DNA of 64,000 nucleotides from Glaciecola sp048820975 (GTDB lineage Bacteria; Pseudomonadota; Gammaproteobacteria; Enterobacterales; Alteromonadaceae). The position numbers and the translations under genes are program-made. The DNA is taken from positions 372,001-436,000 of the forward strand of contig NZ_JBMEUF010000001.1 of the NCBI RefSeq assembly GCF_048820975.1. The letters are read 5' to 3'. The notes beneath the pieces were generated by a model. That model searched no databases and was not told the origin of the DNA. It was given only the letters and a program-made list of their open reading frames with translations. Below, piece after piece: positions 1 through 6,206 of this stretch (position 1 is its first letter; every line of letters starts with the position of its first letter).

Positions 1-986
1 AATGTGATGCTTTCTAACATTTTCATACTATATGGGTTGAGTGTTTTCTTTGCGTTCTCAATTTCGCTAAATTTAACCGCCACTGGGATAGCACTTCTTA
101 CTCCAGCCATAACCCCCTTACTTCCTCTCATTAATTCTTCAACTGCAAAGTCACCTAATTTACTGGCTAGTAGGCGGTCTTGCCATACTGGCGAACCACC
201 GCGCTGCACATGGCCTAAAGTGAGTATTCGAACAGCTACGCCGGTTTCGGCATGCAAGGAGTCTTTTAAAATTTCCAAACCGCCTGGCCATATGTTCTCT
301 GTTACCACTATAATGTGCGAAGAGTTCGCCCTATGATGACGGCGTTTATCCAGTTTATCTAAAATCTTAACCAGCTCTTCGGCTGCCGAAGTAAACGTTT
401 CAGGCAGTAACACGTGGTCAGCACCGCTAGATATAGCAGAATTTAAGGCAATAAAACCGGCTTCTCTGCCCATTACATCGACTAAAAATATTCTTTCGAA
501 TGCCTCTGCTGTGTCACGAACTTTATCGAGTGACTCAACCGCAGTTTGAATAGCCGTGTGGTATCCAATTGTGTAGTCAGTTCCAGCTATGTCGTTGTCA
601 ATTGTACCGGGTACACCAATAACGGGTTTATCCCACATGCTTTGAAGTTTTTCAGCGCCTTTGAATGAGCCATTACCACCAATTATAATTAGGCCATCAA
701 TATCAGCATCATTTAGGTTTTTGGCCGCTTGCTTAATGTATTCATCTTGCTTAAATTTTTCGCATCGAGCACTATGTAAAAGTGTACCGCCACGCTGAAT
801 TAAATTGTGTACCATGCTTGGGTGTAAAATCATGTTGTCTTGATTAATCAAACCTATGTAGCCCGATTTATAGCCAAGCACTTCAACATTGTGGTGTTCA
901 CAGCGTAAACATATTGCCCGAATACAAGCGTTCATGCCAGGTGCATCGCCACCAGAAGTAAGTACTGCAACTTTTTTTATGGTCAT
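1..986 (-). CDS. pfkA: 6-phosphofructokinase, ATP type (3' end cut by window edge)
   Basis: Phosphorylates fructose 6-phosphate to fructose 1,6-bisphosphate in glycolysis. The reverse-strand translation starts MTIKKVAVLTSGGDAPGMNA and runs without a stop to the window edge. It shows the ATP-loop motif TSGGDAPG, the substrate/catalytic motif PGTIDND with the Gly typical of ATP-dependent enzymes, the MGR motif (VMGREAG) and LGHVQRGGSP. About 328 residues are visible against ~320 usual, so little is missing. The ATG at 986 follows an AAGGATT ribosome-binding site. One oddity: the nucleotide/Mg loop reads GGNGS, with Asn at residue ~105 where GGDGS is usual. It is divergent from the lipoprotein gene, with 68 bp between them. 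Confidence 0.93.
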   Translation of the reverse strand, partial: MTIKKVAVLTSGGDAPGMNACIRAICLRCEHHNVEVLGYKSGYIGLINQDNMILHPSMVHNLIQRGGTLLHSARCEKFKQDEYIKQAAKNLNDADIDGLIIIGGNGSFKGAEKLQSMWDKPVIGVPGTIDNDIAGTDYTIGYHTAIQTAVESLDKVRDTAEAFERIFLVDVMGREAGFIALNSAISSGADHVLLPETFTSAAEELVKILDKLDKRRHHRANSSHIIVVTENIWPGGLEILKDSLHAETGVAVRILTLGHVQRGGSPVWQDRLLASKLGDFAVEELMRGSKGVMAGVRSAIPVAVKFSEIENAKKTLNPYSMKMLESIT

Positions 987-1054
987 TTGAATCCTTTTTA
1001 AAAGGTAGAGTCGTAATTAGGATATACAAAATAAAAATAAAGGAGAACCAGCGT

Positions 1055-1897
1055 ATGAAAAAAATCGTTATATTATTATGCGTGTTGATGATTAGCGCTT
1101 GCTCTACTCGGTTTGCATACAATAACATTGATTGGCTTGTGTATTGGTATTTAGATGATTATGTAGAACTTAGCAGTAAGCAAGAAGATCAATTTGATGA
1201 AATGCTGGCAAAATGGATGCAGTGGCACAAGGCGCAAGAACTGCCTAAATATAAGCAACAGTTACAAGATATTATTAAAGAAGTAGAGCAAGACCAGCTT
1301 GACCCGTCAAAATTTGTAGCACACCGTGAAAGAGCAAGGTCACACTGGGAGCGGGCGCGAAGCTACGTAGCCCCAGATATAGTAACCCTAGCTAAAACCT
1401 TAGATGAAGAACAAATTGAATACTTCTTTAATGCTTTAGAAAAGCAAAATAAGGAAGATGAAGAAGAGATATTTGAAAATAAGGAGCGCTCTGATGAGAA
1501 GCGCAAAGAACGCTGGATTAAGCGCAATCAAAAAAATGTGAAAGGATGGATAGGTAAGTTACAGCCTGAGCAAAAAGAATTCATTGAAACGTATACAGAG
1601 CGGTTTGAATCTACCAGCGTATTGTGGCTTGAATACCGCCGTGAGTATCAAAGAGCATTAAAAGCCGTATTTGATAACCCTGAACGTGGCGCTAAGTTTG
1701 AAGCCGCATTGCTTGAACTAATTATCAATCCAGAACAGTATAGAAGCGAAGCGTTTAATCAAATTACCCAAAGCAACATTGAAGCAAGCAGCGAATATTT
1801 TTTAGGCTTGCTCGCATTAAGCTCTAACAAGCAAAAAGAAAAACTAGTGGATGAAATTAATGACCTTATTGAAGATGTTGAATACTTAGCCAAATAA
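1055..1897 (+). CDS. DUF6279-type lipoprotein
   Basis: Predicted 280-residue lipoprotein of unknown function. The N-terminus is a short signal peptide with a lipobox ending ISAC (Cys16), so the mature protein should be lipid-anchored in the cell envelope. The start of the mature region (FAYNNIDWLVYWYLDDYVEL) matches what I recall of the DUF6279 family. The rest is highly charged and probably all helical, with Glu/Lys-rich stretches around residues 125-165. The ATG at 1055 follows AAAGGAGAACCAGCGT, a strong ribosome-binding site. It lies next to the relic integron but is a plausible core gene. The family call is from recall of sequence pattern, not a search. Confidence 0.8.
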   Translation: MKKIVILLCVLMISACSTRFAYNNIDWLVYWYLDDYVELSSKQEDQFDEMLAKWMQWHKAQELPKYKQQLQDIIKEVEQDQLDPSKFVAHRERARSHWERARSYVAPDIVTLAKTLDEEQIEYFFNALEKQNKEDEEEIFENKERSDEKRKERWIKRNQKNVKGWIGKLQPEQKEFIETYTERFESTSVLWLEYRREYQRALKAVFDNPERGAKFEAALLELIINPEQYRSEAFNQITQSNIEASSEYFLGLLALSSNKQKEKLVDEINDLIEDVEYLAK

Positions 1898-1943
1898 AAA
1901 GTGAGTAGGGCATAATTCTAAGACAGCAGAAAGCCCATTTATT

Positions 1944-2365
1944 TTAATCATTGTCAAAAGGGCTGACAGCACCTGATGCATGTTGACCCAATACGTGTGT
2001 ATAAATTTGTGTGGTGCTCGCGCCCTTATTACATCTGGCAATAAGGTGAGTTCCCTCTCAAAAATATGCTTATACATAAACACAATAGCGCATAAAACTA
2101 AGTTCTGAGTAGATGACGTTACTTGCCGGTTTACCGCAAGATGCGTTAAAAACGCTGTTACCTATTGCTCACCAAGTTCTTTAGGGTGCCGCTTTCCACT
2201 AAATAAAATGAACCGTTTTATCCACAATAAATACGTTTTTTCAGTTTGTATTGAATAATGTTTGGTTCTCATAACATGTTGAATACTTTCTAAATATGGT
2301 GAATTGGCCGATACTGACTCCTTTATTAATAAGCTTGGAAACTGAGCATGCTCAGTAAACAACAT
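1944..2365 (-). pseudogene. intI: Relic integron integrase (intI), internally deleted
   Basis: This is a decayed integron-integrase gene (tyrosine recombinase that inserts and excises cassettes). The N-terminal part, 2365 to 2162, includes LESIQHVMRTKHYSIQTEKT and WIKRFILFSGKRHPKELGEQ, which is the IntI core-binding domain. A TAG at 2162-2164 interrupts it. The same frame then continues VTAFLTHLAVNRQVTSSTQN and on to FERELTLLPDVIRARAP, still IntI-like. Immediately after, in a shifted frame, comes the IntI C-terminus TQIYTHVLGQHASGAVSPFD, ending in TAA at 1944-1946. About 420 bp remain of the ~960 bp usual. The catalytic Arg/His region is gone, so no active enzyme is possible. The gene points away from the cassette array, as in intact integrons. 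Confidence 0.9.
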
Positions 2366-2419
2366 TTAAAAAAAGAGATAATTGACCTACAGGCCAGTTA
2401 TTTGAAAGAAATAAGCAAA

Positions 2420-2455
2420 TTATGTTCTTACTATGAATTCATAGTAAGAACATAA
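2420..2455. repeat. Perfect 36-bp palindrome between intI relic and attI
   Basis: Positions 2420-2455 are a perfect inverted repeat of 18+18 bases with no spacer, centred on GAATTC at 2435-2440. Every pair from 2420/2455 inward to 2437/2438 is complementary, and the match breaks at 2419/2456. It is AT-rich, has no T-run after it and lies where the intI promoter and regulatory region should be, so it fits an operator or cruciform-forming element better than a terminator. Its function is unknown. Confidence 0.9.
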
Positions 2456-2487
2456 AAATAACAGTAGAAAAAGCTACAAATAACAGT
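2456..2487. repeat. Two AAATAACAGT direct repeats, 22 bp apart
   Basis: AAATAACAGT occurs at 2456-2465 and again at 2478-2487. The 22-bp period is about two helical turns. They sit between the intI relic and the first cassette, where attI sites of known integrons carry directly repeated integrase-binding sites. That role is inferred from position only. Confidence 0.5.
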
Positions 2488-2570
2488 GTAAAGTATTGAT
2501 AAAAATAAAATATGTAGAGCTTATTTGATGAAAAATTTTCGCAATTATTATGGAGTATTCATAATAAGTT

Positions 2571-2592
2571 GTTAGGCACTTATTAGTTAGAT
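2571..2592 (+). other. Candidate attI insertion site(s)
   Basis: GTTAGGC (2571-2577) and GTTAGAT (2586-2592) both fit the integron core consensus GTTRRRY. They lie between the intI relic and the first cassette gene, 22-43 bp before its start codon. One of them is probably the original attI recombination point. The sequence alone does not show which. Confidence 0.5.
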
Positions 2593-2613
2593 ATCAAAAT
2601 AAAGGATTTATCC

Positions 2614-3027
2614 ATGTATAAAGGTTCTTGTTTGTGTGGTGCAATTAACGTGGAAATCACTGGCCCTATAAGCGATATTATTCACTGCCATTGCTCTTTA
2701 TGTAGGAAAAATAGTGGAACTGCTTTCGCTACTAATGGCTTTATTGATACGAATAAATGTAAAGTCATAGACTATGGCAGTAAGCTTGGCTTTTATGAGT
2801 TCAAACTAGGTAAAAAGAGGCATTTTTGCACTGTTTGTGCGTCACCAATATTCAGTTCTAACTCGGATAACCCAAGTAAACTTAGGATTCGTTTGGGCTT
2901 ATTAGATTCACCCATTGCTGAGCGTCCCATATCCCATAACTTTATATCGTCAAAAGCTAGCTGGGAAGATTTGGATGCAGAGTTACCAAGATATGATAGA
3001 TTCGAACCATCAAGAACGAGGTCTTAG
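2614..3027 (+). CDS. Cassette 1: GFA/CENP-V-like zinc protein
   Basis: A 137-residue protein of the glutathione-dependent formaldehyde-activating (GFA/CENP-V) fold. Zinc ligands fit the family pattern: Cys6 and Cys8 (GSCLCGA), Cys25, Cys27 and Cys30 (HCHCSLC), and Cys72 and Cys75 (FCTVCASPIF). Members with this short single domain are often annotated as GFA-like, but the substrate is usually unknown. The ATG at 2614 follows AAAGGATTTATCC. It is the first gene of the integron array, and an attC-like site begins 9 bases after its stop codon. Confidence 0.85.
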   Translation: MYKGSCLCGAINVEITGPISDIIHCHCSLCRKNSGTAFATNGFIDTNKCKVIDYGSKLGFYEFKLGKKRHFCTVCASPIFSSNSDNPSKLRIRLGLLDSPIAERPISHNFISSKASWEDLDAELPRYDRFEPSRTRS

Positions 3028-3036
3028 CATGCACGT

Positions 3037-3101
3037 GCCTAACAAATGCATCAAGCGGATTTTGACAAGACCAATCAAAACCGCTTATGCAAAGTGTTAT
3101 G
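3037..3101 (+). other. attC site 1 (~65 bp)
   Basis: It starts with GCCTAAC (R'', fits RYYYAAC) at 3037 and ends with GTTATGT (R'-like) at 3095-3101. The inner arms GCATCAAGCGGATTTT and AAAACCGCTTATGC pair almost fully, leaving single unpaired bases on one arm. That pattern of extrahelical bases is what integron integrases use to recognise the folded bottom strand. Confidence 0.8.
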
Positions 3102-3123
3102 TGAACTCACTAAGGAAGGTTTT

Positions 3124-3558
3124 ATGAACTACAAAAATTTACTTTTCGTCACCTATTTTCTGTCTACTGGTGTACTTGCTGCTGGTAATTATGCCTCTGT
3201 AGAATTAACTCATTTGAATCCAACAAATGCCGAAAGTACTTGGCTTAGAGAGAAGCAATTCATGCCACGCTATCCCGTAGAGTTGGCAATGAAGGGAATT
3301 GCTGGCTGTGGAATATTTAAGGTAATAGTCGACGAAAGTGGTTCAACCGAAAGCATCGATCTTATTAGCTCAGTTCCTAAAAAGGTTATTTCTGAGCCAG
3401 GAACAAAAGTTATTAAAGATTGGGATTGGACGCTGGCTGACGCCAATACCCCAATCCGCGAAGAAAAGCTATTGAGGCTAGATTTCTGTATGGGGGGTAG
3501 TACAGCGGAAGAATCTATTTCAAAGTGTAAGCAACAGGCAAATATGGCGTGCGAATAG
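3124..3558 (+). CDS. Cassette 2: secreted TonB-C-like protein
   Basis: A 144-residue protein with an N-terminal signal peptide (residues 1-20, hydrophobic, ending VLAAG), so it is probably periplasmic. The segment PRYPVELAMKGIAGCGIFKV resembles the conserved Pro-x-Tyr-Pro...G-x-x-G start of the TonB C-terminal domain, and the hydrophobic strands that follow fit that fold. It lacks a cytoplasmic-membrane anchor beyond the signal peptide, so it is not a complete TonB. Three cysteines near residues 60, 120 and 132 could form disulfides. ATG 3124 follows AAGGAAGGTTTT. An attC-like site begins 5 bases after the stop codon. Confidence 0.7.
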   Translation: MNYKNLLFVTYFLSTGVLAAGNYASVELTHLNPTNAESTWLREKQFMPRYPVELAMKGIAGCGIFKVIVDESGSTESIDLISSVPKKVISEPGTKVIKDWDWTLADANTPIREEKLLRLDFCMGGSTAEESISKCKQQANMACE

Positions 3559-3563
3559 CGTTC

Positions 3564-3671
3564 ACATAACAAAAAAATTATGTCACTCGCTATCGCTCGT
3601 TGGGACGCAAACACGTGCGCGGCTTCGCCATTATCGCACACATGTTTGCGCCCCATATTTGGAAGTTAAGT
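3564..3671 (+). other. attC site 2 (~108 bp)
   Basis: It starts with ACATAAC at 3564 (close to RYYYAAC) and ends with GTTAAGT (fits GTTRRRY) at 3665-3671. The arms GGGACGCAAACACGTGCG and CGCACACATGTTTGCGCCCC are nearly complementary, with a short unpaired spacer between them. Confidence 0.72.
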
Positions 3672-3686
3672 TTCCTAGAGGAATAT

Positions 3687-3953
3687 ATGGGCTACAAGAT
3701 TAAGCACTACGCGCAACCAGTGTCGACAAATACAGGTCCATTATGGGAATCTGCTTTAATTGAGCTATCAGTAGGTTTAATTTGCGCAGGTATGGCTTTT
3801 TGGGCGAGAGATATCGTTATTCAATTATTTTTCGGATGCCTTATAATTGCTGGGATTTGCTTCTTCTTGACACTACAAAATATTATTGAAATTTTTCGTA
3901 TTCGAGCAAAAAATAAGAAGTTATCTCAGAATCAAAGTGAAGATTACAAATAA
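3687..3953 (+). CDS. Cassette 3: small two-helix membrane protein
   Basis: An 88-residue protein of unknown function. Two hydrophobic segments (about residues 25-43 and 47-67: ELSVGLICAGMAFWA and LFFGCLIIAGICFFL) predict two membrane helices, followed by a short basic, polar tail. The ATG at 3687 is chosen because TAGAGG lies just upstream; an upstream in-frame start would read through the preceding attC. It sits alone in its cassette, as integron genes usually do. Confidence 0.7.
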   Translation: MGYKIKHYAQPVSTNTGPLWESALIELSVGLICAGMAFWARDIVIQLFFGCLIIAGICFFLTLQNIIEIFRIRAKNKKLSQNQSEDYK

Positions 3954-3969
3954 CCCTTTTACATTAGAA

Positions 3970-4038
3970 ACTTAACAGAACTATTGAAGTCGGACAATTT
4001 ACAAGAGCAGTAAATCGCCTCTTAATGAGGTGTTAGCC
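3970..4038 (+). other. attC site 3 (~69 bp)
   Basis: ACTTAAC at 3970-3976 fits RYYYAAC, and GTTAGCC at 4032-4038 is close to GTTRRRY. The inner stem has a clear ATTTAC/GTAAAT hairpin around 4000, while the outer arms pair only partly. It lies exactly between two ORFs in the array. Confidence 0.6.
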
Positions 4039-4050
4039 GTCAGGAGAGTC

Positions 4051-4509
4051 ATGGACTGTAGCGAATTCAAAAAATGTTGGATTGAAGGTGATATTAACTC
4101 CCTCGATGGTAATCTCCAAGAAATGGTGATGGATCATTTTCGTTCTTGTTCGGAATGCAAATATGCAGTACTTGTAGACACCCTTGAGAAAAGAGGAGTG
4201 GCCGTAGCTGATTATCCTTGTGCTCATATGGCCCAATATGCAGAGTTCTATTGTGAACAGCATCCGAACCCAAAAGATTGCAATGATGCCACTATACATT
4301 ATGATGAAGTGTTCGATGAATATTCCATTCAGCATGGAGACGGTAACAGCCAGCTTACTATAAATAATTGCCCATGGTGCGGCGCAAAGTTGCCAGAAAG
4401 TAAGCGGGATTTATGGTTTGATACTCTGGAATCAATTGGCTACGATGATCCTTGGGATCAAGAAATACCTGAAAAATATAAATCGAAGTCATGGAGGCAA
4501 CACTGCTAA
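4051..4509 (+). CDS. Cassette 4: DUF6980-like zinc-ribbon protein
   Basis: A 152-residue cytoplasmic protein. The C-terminal two thirds carry CAHMAQYAEFYCEQHPNPKD followed by NNCPWCGAKLPESKRDLWFD, a pattern I recognise from DUF6980-type small proteins with a CPWCG zinc ribbon. The N-terminal ~45 residues contain HFRSCSECK, resembling the zinc motif of anti-sigma zf-HC2 domains, so two zinc sites are likely. Function is unknown. ATG 4051 follows CAGGAGAGTC. The TAA stop lies inside the R'' box of the next attC, which is typical of cassettes. Confidence 0.75.
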   Translation: MDCSEFKKCWIEGDINSLDGNLQEMVMDHFRSCSECKYAVLVDTLEKRGVAVADYPCAHMAQYAEFYCEQHPNPKDCNDATIHYDEVFDEYSIQHGDGNSQLTINNCPWCGAKLPESKRDLWFDTLESIGYDDPWDQEIPEKYKSKSWRQHC

Positions 4510-4649
4510 CAAACGCTTCCAGTGTGACGCCAAAACCTCCGCGTTTTTGTGTAAAATGGAGCTACGCGACATGTACAAAAACGAGTGTATCAATATTTGT
4601 CAGGTGAGCTTGGCGGTATGTATGCGAGCGTACCTAAAGTGAGCTAACT
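4504..4649 (+). other. attC site 4 (~146 bp, 3' core degenerate)
   Basis: It begins TGCTAACAAACGCTTCCAGT, very like long attC sites of chromosomal integrons. The stem is recognisable: GACGCC near the 5' end pairs with GGCG at ~4615, and CGTTTTTGTGT pairs with GTACAAAAACG inside. The 3' end (about 4630-4649, with CCTAAAG and GCTAACT) does not contain a good GTTRRRY, so the R' core has probably mutated. Confidence 0.65.
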
Positions 4650-4666
4650 AGGGAGGGAGAGTCTAA

Positions 4667-5212
4667 ATGTTTAGTCTAAAAATTCATGACGAATTATGTC
4701 TAGAGTTAATTAACTATCATCGAGCACCAGAAGTATTCAGCATAATTGAAGAACAGAATGCATATTTATCGGAGTGGATGGCGTGGCCACCACATACGAA
4801 AGAAATTGAACATTACAAGAATTTCATAAAAGACTCATTGCATAAGTATGCTGATGGAAAATCTCTAGTTTGTTTCATACTCTACAAATCGAATGTTGTA
4901 GGCTGCATAGGTTTTAACTATATCGATTTGAGCCTAAAAAAAGTAGAAATCGGTTATTGGCTATCGCAACATGCTCAAGGAAAAGGAATTATGACATCAA
5001 GTTGTAAGTTCTTAATTGATTGGGCATTTGAATATTTTGATATTGATAAGGTAGAAATACCAGTAAGTGAGGGTAATATGCCTAGCCGTGGTGTTTGTGA
5101 GCGCTTGGGCTTTGTTCAAGAGGGTGTAATCACAAACGCAGAAAACTTAAACGGACGCATAGCAAATCATATTTATTACGCTATGTTACGCGAAAATTGG
5201 AAGCAAATATGA
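4667..5212 (+). CDS. Cassette 5: GNAT N-acetyltransferase, RimL/RimJ-like
   Basis: A 181-residue GNAT-family acetyltransferase that would move an acetyl group from acetyl-CoA to an amine or to a protein N-terminus. The acetyl-CoA-binding motif A is visible as EIGYWLSQHAQGKGIMTSSC (Q-x-x-G-x-G type), followed by the usual NxxSRGVCERLGFVQEG segment. The layout matches RimJ/RimL and the small YdaF-like enzymes. The N-terminal EWMAWPPHTKEIEHY is typical of the RimL-like subgroup. ATG 4667 follows GGGAGGGAGAGTCTAA. Substrate unknown; resistance or protein acetylation are both possible. Confidence 0.88.
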   Translation: MFSLKIHDELCLELINYHRAPEVFSIIEEQNAYLSEWMAWPPHTKEIEHYKNFIKDSLHKYADGKSLVCFILYKSNVVGCIGFNYIDLSLKKVEIGYWLSQHAQGKGIMTSSCKFLIDWAFEYFDIDKVEIPVSEGNMPSRGVCERLGFVQEGVITNAENLNGRIANHIYYAMLRENWKQI

Positions 5213-5224
5213 CAAAGCCTTCAA

Positions 5225-5303
5225 GTCTAACTCGTGAACGCGTGCCGAAGTCGCTATCGCTCAAACATGGCACACGTGCACTCACATTAAGGCGGCGTTA
5301 GAT
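5225..5303 (+). other. attC site 5 (~79 bp)
   Basis: The best-formed site in the array. GTCTAAC at 5225-5231 fits RYYYAAC and GGCGGCGTTAGAT ends in a perfect GTTRRRY at 5297-5303. The inner arms ACGCGTGCC and GGCACACGTG pair. It begins 12 bases after the preceding stop codon. Confidence 0.85.
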
Positions 5304-5309
5304 TTACTC

Positions 5310-5684
5310 ATGCAAAGCCCGTTCAGACGCTTAAGTAAAGCACTTCGCAATAACCACAGAGTAAAGTCAGGGCATGGTGGATATGCGGATTATTACGAAC
5401 TGCTAGCCTTTATATTAGTAATTCCGAGTATGCTGGTGCTGCAAGTCGGCTTTGTTCTGGTAGCAAGTAATATTTGGATAGCCACACAAATTCATCAGAA
5501 TAGATTTGTAGTTTCCTTTTTAAGTATTATTTTGTGTAATATAGTTTTGATGCCATGGGTTTTTTTCGGTCTTTTGGACTCACCACTTGAAGCAAATGTT
5601 TCGTTGTTTTCAGCATTATTTATAATGATAAGTCTAACGTTTGTTGGTTTAAAGTCACTTGTTCGTCATAAAAGGGATGTGTAG
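5310..5684 (+). CDS. Cassette 6: small membrane protein
   Basis: A 124-residue protein of unknown function with a basic N-terminus (about 27 residues) and three hydrophobic segments (about residues 30-55, 66-88 and 97-115), predicting three membrane helices. The ATG lies only 6 bases after the attC core and no Shine-Dalgarno sequence is visible before it, so translation may depend on an upstream transcript or on a later start. No family recognised. Confidence 0.6.
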   Translation: MQSPFRRLSKALRNNHRVKSGHGGYADYYELLAFILVIPSMLVLQVGFVLVASNIWIATQIHQNRFVVSFLSIILCNIVLMPWVFFGLLDSPLEANVSLFSALFIMISLTFVGLKSLVRHKRDV

Positions 5685-5737
5685 TTGACCCGTTTTAGGA
5701 AGAGCGTCCAAAAACGGCTTAGGTAAAGCATTATGTA
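5685..5737 (+). other. Degenerate attC-like site 6
   Basis: A short element between two cassette ORFs. CCGTTTT (5690-5696) pairs with AAAACGG (5711-5717) around a 14-base loop, and CATTATGTA near 5729 resembles a decayed GTTATG-type core. No U-run follows the stem, so it is not a normal terminator. It is called attC-like from position and fold only. Confidence 0.4.
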
Positions 5738-5751
5738 CTTAAAGGAATAAA

Positions 5752-6114
5752 ATGAAAAATTGGGAAGATTTAACTCTACTTCAAAAAGCCCTTTGTGGCC
5801 TAGCCATTGTTTGTGTTGCAGCATTTGCGCCAGAGATTGCTATTCTTGCCCAGTTTGGCGGTATAGAAGTTGCTTTCGCATTTTTCGCTATGTACCTCAT
5901 GCCTTTAGTTAGGCATGTTCAAAATATCTACAACAAGTTAAACCAGAAAATTCAGCTTGCTATTGTAGCAATACAAACAAGCGCATCAGCAAAGCCAAAG
6001 GTATTTTTCGTGCAAGCTACTTTCTGCTGTTTTGCCTTTGGCTTAAGTGGTTCAGTGGCATTTGCTGGCTTTTTCTTTATGCCAAGCCTAGTAATGAATG
6101 GCACTTTAGTTTGA
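5752..6114 (+). CDS. Cassette 7: small membrane protein
   Basis: A 120-residue protein of unknown function. Hydrophobic stretches at about residues 11-32, 36-50 and 85-112 (KVFFVQATFCCFAFGLSGSV) predict two or three membrane helices; an amphipathic basic segment lies between. ATG 5752 follows AAAGGAATAA. It is the last gene of the array. Confidence 0.65.
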   Translation: MKNWEDLTLLQKALCGLAIVCVAAFAPEIAILAQFGGIEVAFAFFAMYLMPLVRHVQNIYNKLNQKIQLAIVAIQTSASAKPKVFFVQATFCCFAFGLSGSVAFAGFFFMPSLVMNGTLV

Positions 6115-6118
6115 ACGC

Positions 6119-6203
6119 TTATAACTAAAACATGGAAAGAAATGTATAAATGAGTGATTACCTAACGAAAATAGAGAATAATTACGAAGTGATAGCGTTA
6201 GTG
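6119..6203 (+). other. attC-like site 7, end of array
   Basis: TTATAAC at 6119 and GTTAGTG at 6197-6203 are approximate cores. AACGCT at 6114-6119 pairs with AGCGTT at 6194-6199. An alternative, shorter site begins at ACCTAAC (6160-6166, fits RYYYAAC), where CTAACG pairs with CGTTAG. The element ends 3 bases from the stop codon of the next gene. Confidence 0.5.
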
Positions 6204-6206
6204 ATT

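Noticed and set aside
4..336. A plus-strand ORF opposite pfkA
   Set aside because: It is a shadow; the minus strand encodes a well-conserved phosphofructokinase with all the expected motifs.
1886..2083. A minus-strand 65-residue ORF
   Set aside because: It is a frame through the junction of the deleted integrase. Its first half is IntI sequence and the second half is the IntI tail read out of frame.
2366..2613. LexA (SOS) box at the intI promoter
   Set aside because: I looked for CTGT-N8-ACAG on both strands and did not find it. ACAGT is present in the direct repeats but without a partner.
3046..3123. An extended N-terminus for the secreted cassette protein, and a second ORF from 2915
   Set aside because: Both read through the attC site. 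The real start is ATG 3124, with a ribosome-binding site and a signal peptide.
4418..4642. A plus-strand ORF running through attC site 4
   Set aside because: It lies over the end of the zinc-ribbon gene and the attC stem, has no recognisable motif and is better explained by the attC.
5689..5718. Hairpin as a terminator in the array
   Set aside because: No T-run follows the stem. Its place between two cassette genes and its open loop fit a decayed attC better.
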